A stretch of 64,000 nucleotides of DNA, taken from contig NW_020312775.1 in NCBI RefSeq assembly GCF_003265705.1, positions 5,412,822 through 5,476,821 on the forward strand. Direction: 5' to 3'. The notes beneath the pieces were generated by a model that was not told the DNA's origin, did not search any database, and worked only from the letters and a program-made list of their open reading frames with translations. Of the stretch, positions 62,439 through 64,000 are shown piece after piece (positions within the stretch are counted from its first letter, which is position 1; each line of letters opens with the position of its first letter). The stretch is from Callorhinus ursinus (Eukaryota; Chordata; Mammalia; Carnivora; Otariidae). The translations under genes were made by a program, and so were the position numbers.

Positions 62439-62644
62439 TTTTTTTATTTTTTTTTAAAGATCTTATTTATTTATTTGACAGACAGAGACACAGCGAGAGA
62501 GGGAACACAAGCAGGGGGAGTGGGAGAGCGAGAAGCAGGCTTCCCGCGGAGCAGGGAGCCCGATGCGGGGCTCGATCCCAGGACCCCGGGATCATGACCT
62601 GGGCCGAAGGCAGATGCCCAACCAACTGAGCCACTCAGGCGCCC
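62439..62644 (-). mobile_element. CAN-SINE, apparently very recent
   Basis: Near-consensus, CpG-rich copy with a perfect 19-bp duplication, gcaagtcaataagaattta, at 62420-62438 and 62645-62663. Confidence 0.96.
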
Positions 62645-63142
62645 GCAAGTCAATAAGAATTTAGAACAAAGGGTGCAACAGCTCATTTTACAGATGAGGG
62701 GATTGACAGCCAGAAACTTCAAGTGCTTTTCCAAAGGCCACTCAACTTAGTGGTTAAGCATGTACTGTATCTCCTGATTTCTAGTACTATACTGTTCTAT
62801 TATTTCTGTTTCCCTCAACTGAAGAAAGAGATTCATCTTGAATTGTGGAGATGGAATGTTCATTAAGTGCTTTCTTGTTAAGAGATCAGATTCTGTATAA
62901 TTCTGTTGCAAAACACTAAGGGCACAGAAGTTGAGAAATTCTGTATTAATAGTGATAGAAATCCTTCCAGAAGAGACTTCCAGGAACAGTGCAATTAGTA
63001 TAGTCTATACAAAAGTCTTATGTCAACTAGCAAGCATCCACTCCACATGCCAAAAATCCTTTGCGGATACATGTGTGCATAATATATACATATATACAAT
63101 CATATATAATCCCATGCTTAAGAAAGACTGTTTACAGATTAG

Positions 63143-63177
63143 ACAATCTTATCACATTATTAATGTGATAAGATTGT
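63143..63177. repeat. Perfect palindrome, 17-bp arms
   Basis: Arm ACAATCTTATCACATTA (63143-63159), one spacer T, then its exact reverse complement (63161-63177). AT-rich flanks. No named element recognised. Confidence 0.97.
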
Positions 63178-63375
63178 ATATATTATATTAACAGCTATAT
63201 ATCTGGCCAGTTTTTTGGTTATTGTTATAATTCTTTCTATTAAATACTTTGAGATTAAAACACCATCTAAAGAGAATTATACAGTTAGTGAATTAGTGGT
63301 ATTTTACCTTATAGGAATATAGAGGAAATCATGTCTAATACAGTAACAAAACTGTTTATAGAAAAAATACCTATA

Positions 63376-63564
63376 GGGCACCTAGGTGGCTTAGTCGGTT
63401 AAGTGTCTGCCTTTAGCTCAGGTCATGATCCCAGGGTCCTGGGATGGAGTCCCTCACCGGGCTCCCCACTCTGCAGGGAATCTACTTCTCCCTCTGCTCC
63501 TCCTCCCACTCATTCTCTCAATCTTCTCTCTCTCCCTCTCAAATAAATATATAAAATCATTTAA
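63376..63564 (+). mobile_element. CAN-SINE, first of a doublet
   Basis: Head AGGGCACCTAGGTGGCTTAG and tail AAATAAATATATAAAATCAT, directly joined to the next copy. Confidence 0.94.
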
Positions 63565-63768
63565 GGGGTGCCTGGGTCACTCAATCAGTTGAGTGTCTGC
63601 CTTCAGCAAAGGTCATGATCTCCAGGTCCCGATATGGAGCCCCACACTGGGCTTCCTGCTCAGCAGGGAGTCTGCTTCTCTCTCTCTCTCTCTCTCTCCC
63701 ACCCCTCCCCCCTGCCTCTCCCCACTGCTCCTTCTCTCTCTCTTAAATGAATAAAATCTTTAAAACAT
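63565..63768 (+). mobile_element. CAN-SINE, second of the doublet
   Basis: Head GGGGTGCCTGGGTCACTCAA. It contains a TC run near 63677-63697 and ends AATGAATAAAATCTTTAAAA. Confidence 0.93.
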
Positions 63769-63833
63769 AAAAATAGTTTTTTAAAAAAGAAAAAGAAATA
63801 GTAACTATAACATCATAACTTGAGCACAGATTA

Positions 63834-64000
63834 TTTTTTTGAATTAAGAGAGAGAGCGCACGTGCGTGCATGTGCACATGCGTGGAGGGAGGGGCAGCAG
63901 GGAGTGAGAGGGACGAACAGACTCTGTGCTGAGCAGGAAGCACAATGCAGGGCTCCATCTCAGAACCCTGAGATCATGACCTGCATGTAAATCAAGAGTC
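63834..64000 (-). mobile_element. CAN-SINE, cut by the window edge
   Basis: An older reverse copy beginning TTTTTTTGAATTAAGAGAGA and reaching GAGATCATGACCTGCATGTA at the right edge. The head is outside the window. Confidence 0.85.

Larger units (their letters stand above)
60188..64000 (-). other. DIAPH2: DIAPH2 intron upstream of E1 (partial)
   Basis: No exon was recognised here. The stretch holds six CAN-SINE copies (minus at 60506, 61791, 62439 and the right edge; plus doublet at 63376), a perfect palindrome at 63143-63177, and otherwise AT-rich unique-looking sequence. The preceding DIAPH2 exon, encoding the next part of the FH3/DID region, must lie beyond the right edge. That its absence is real rests on reading by eye; a protein-to-genome alignment would settle it. 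Confidence 0.75.

Noticed and set aside
60188..64000. Further DIAPH2 exon upstream of E1
   Set aside because: No sequence resembling the preceding FH3 exon was found; open frames here lie in SINEs or AT-rich DNA.

Overview
The window looks like carnivoran nuclear DNA, most likely arctoid (bear, seal or mustelid side of Caniformia). It is AT-rich. It holds 29 copies or fragments of the tRNA-derived CAN-SINE, recognisable by a head reading close to GGCGCCTGGGTGGCTCAG, a CT-rich middle and an AAATAAATAAAATCTT tail. Carnivore-type L1, MIR and L2 relics and endogenous retroviral LTRs are also present. The SINE subtypes lack the dog-specific head, which is why I place it on the arctoid side; this is inference.

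One gene is present: DIAPH2 (mDia3/diaphanous-related formin 2), on the minus strand, running from high to low coordinates and extending beyond both ends. Ten consecutive internal exons can be placed to the base (E1 60051-60187 to E10 17397-17511). They join in one open frame of 1,339 nt (446 codons plus one base). They encode the end of the armadillo-type FH3/DID region, the dimerisation region, the coiled coil, the whole proline-rich FH1 segment and the start of the FH2 actin-nucleating domain. Nine of the ten exon donors and nine of the ten acceptors are GT or AG. The E4-E5 intron is a minor-spliceosome (U12-type) AT-AC intron. In other mammals DIAPH2 is X-linked, so this is probably X chromosome.

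Layout, left to right: 1-17396, intron after E10, with a 2 kb L1, many plus-strand SINEs, MIRs and a solo LTR; 17397-23525, E10-E8 with short introns; 23526-32872, an intron filled mostly by a 5.9 kb decayed L1; 32873-40909, E7-E4, partly repeat-poor; 40910-58216, two larger introns around E3, with minus-strand SINEs, a CA microsatellite broken by a 10-N gap, a long hairpin and a pair of ERV LTRs; 58217-60187, E2 and E1; 60188-64000, intron upstream of E1 with SINEs and a perfect palindrome.

I see no operon, CRISPR array, phage or other prokaryote-like system, no tRNA or rRNA gene, no CpG island and no promoter of the gene itself. The points most worth a second look are the AT-AC intron, the single-codon proline microsatellite in FH1, two strong inverted repeats, an L1 3' region carrying an inverted piece of its own ORF2, and a short retrocopied ERV transcript end.
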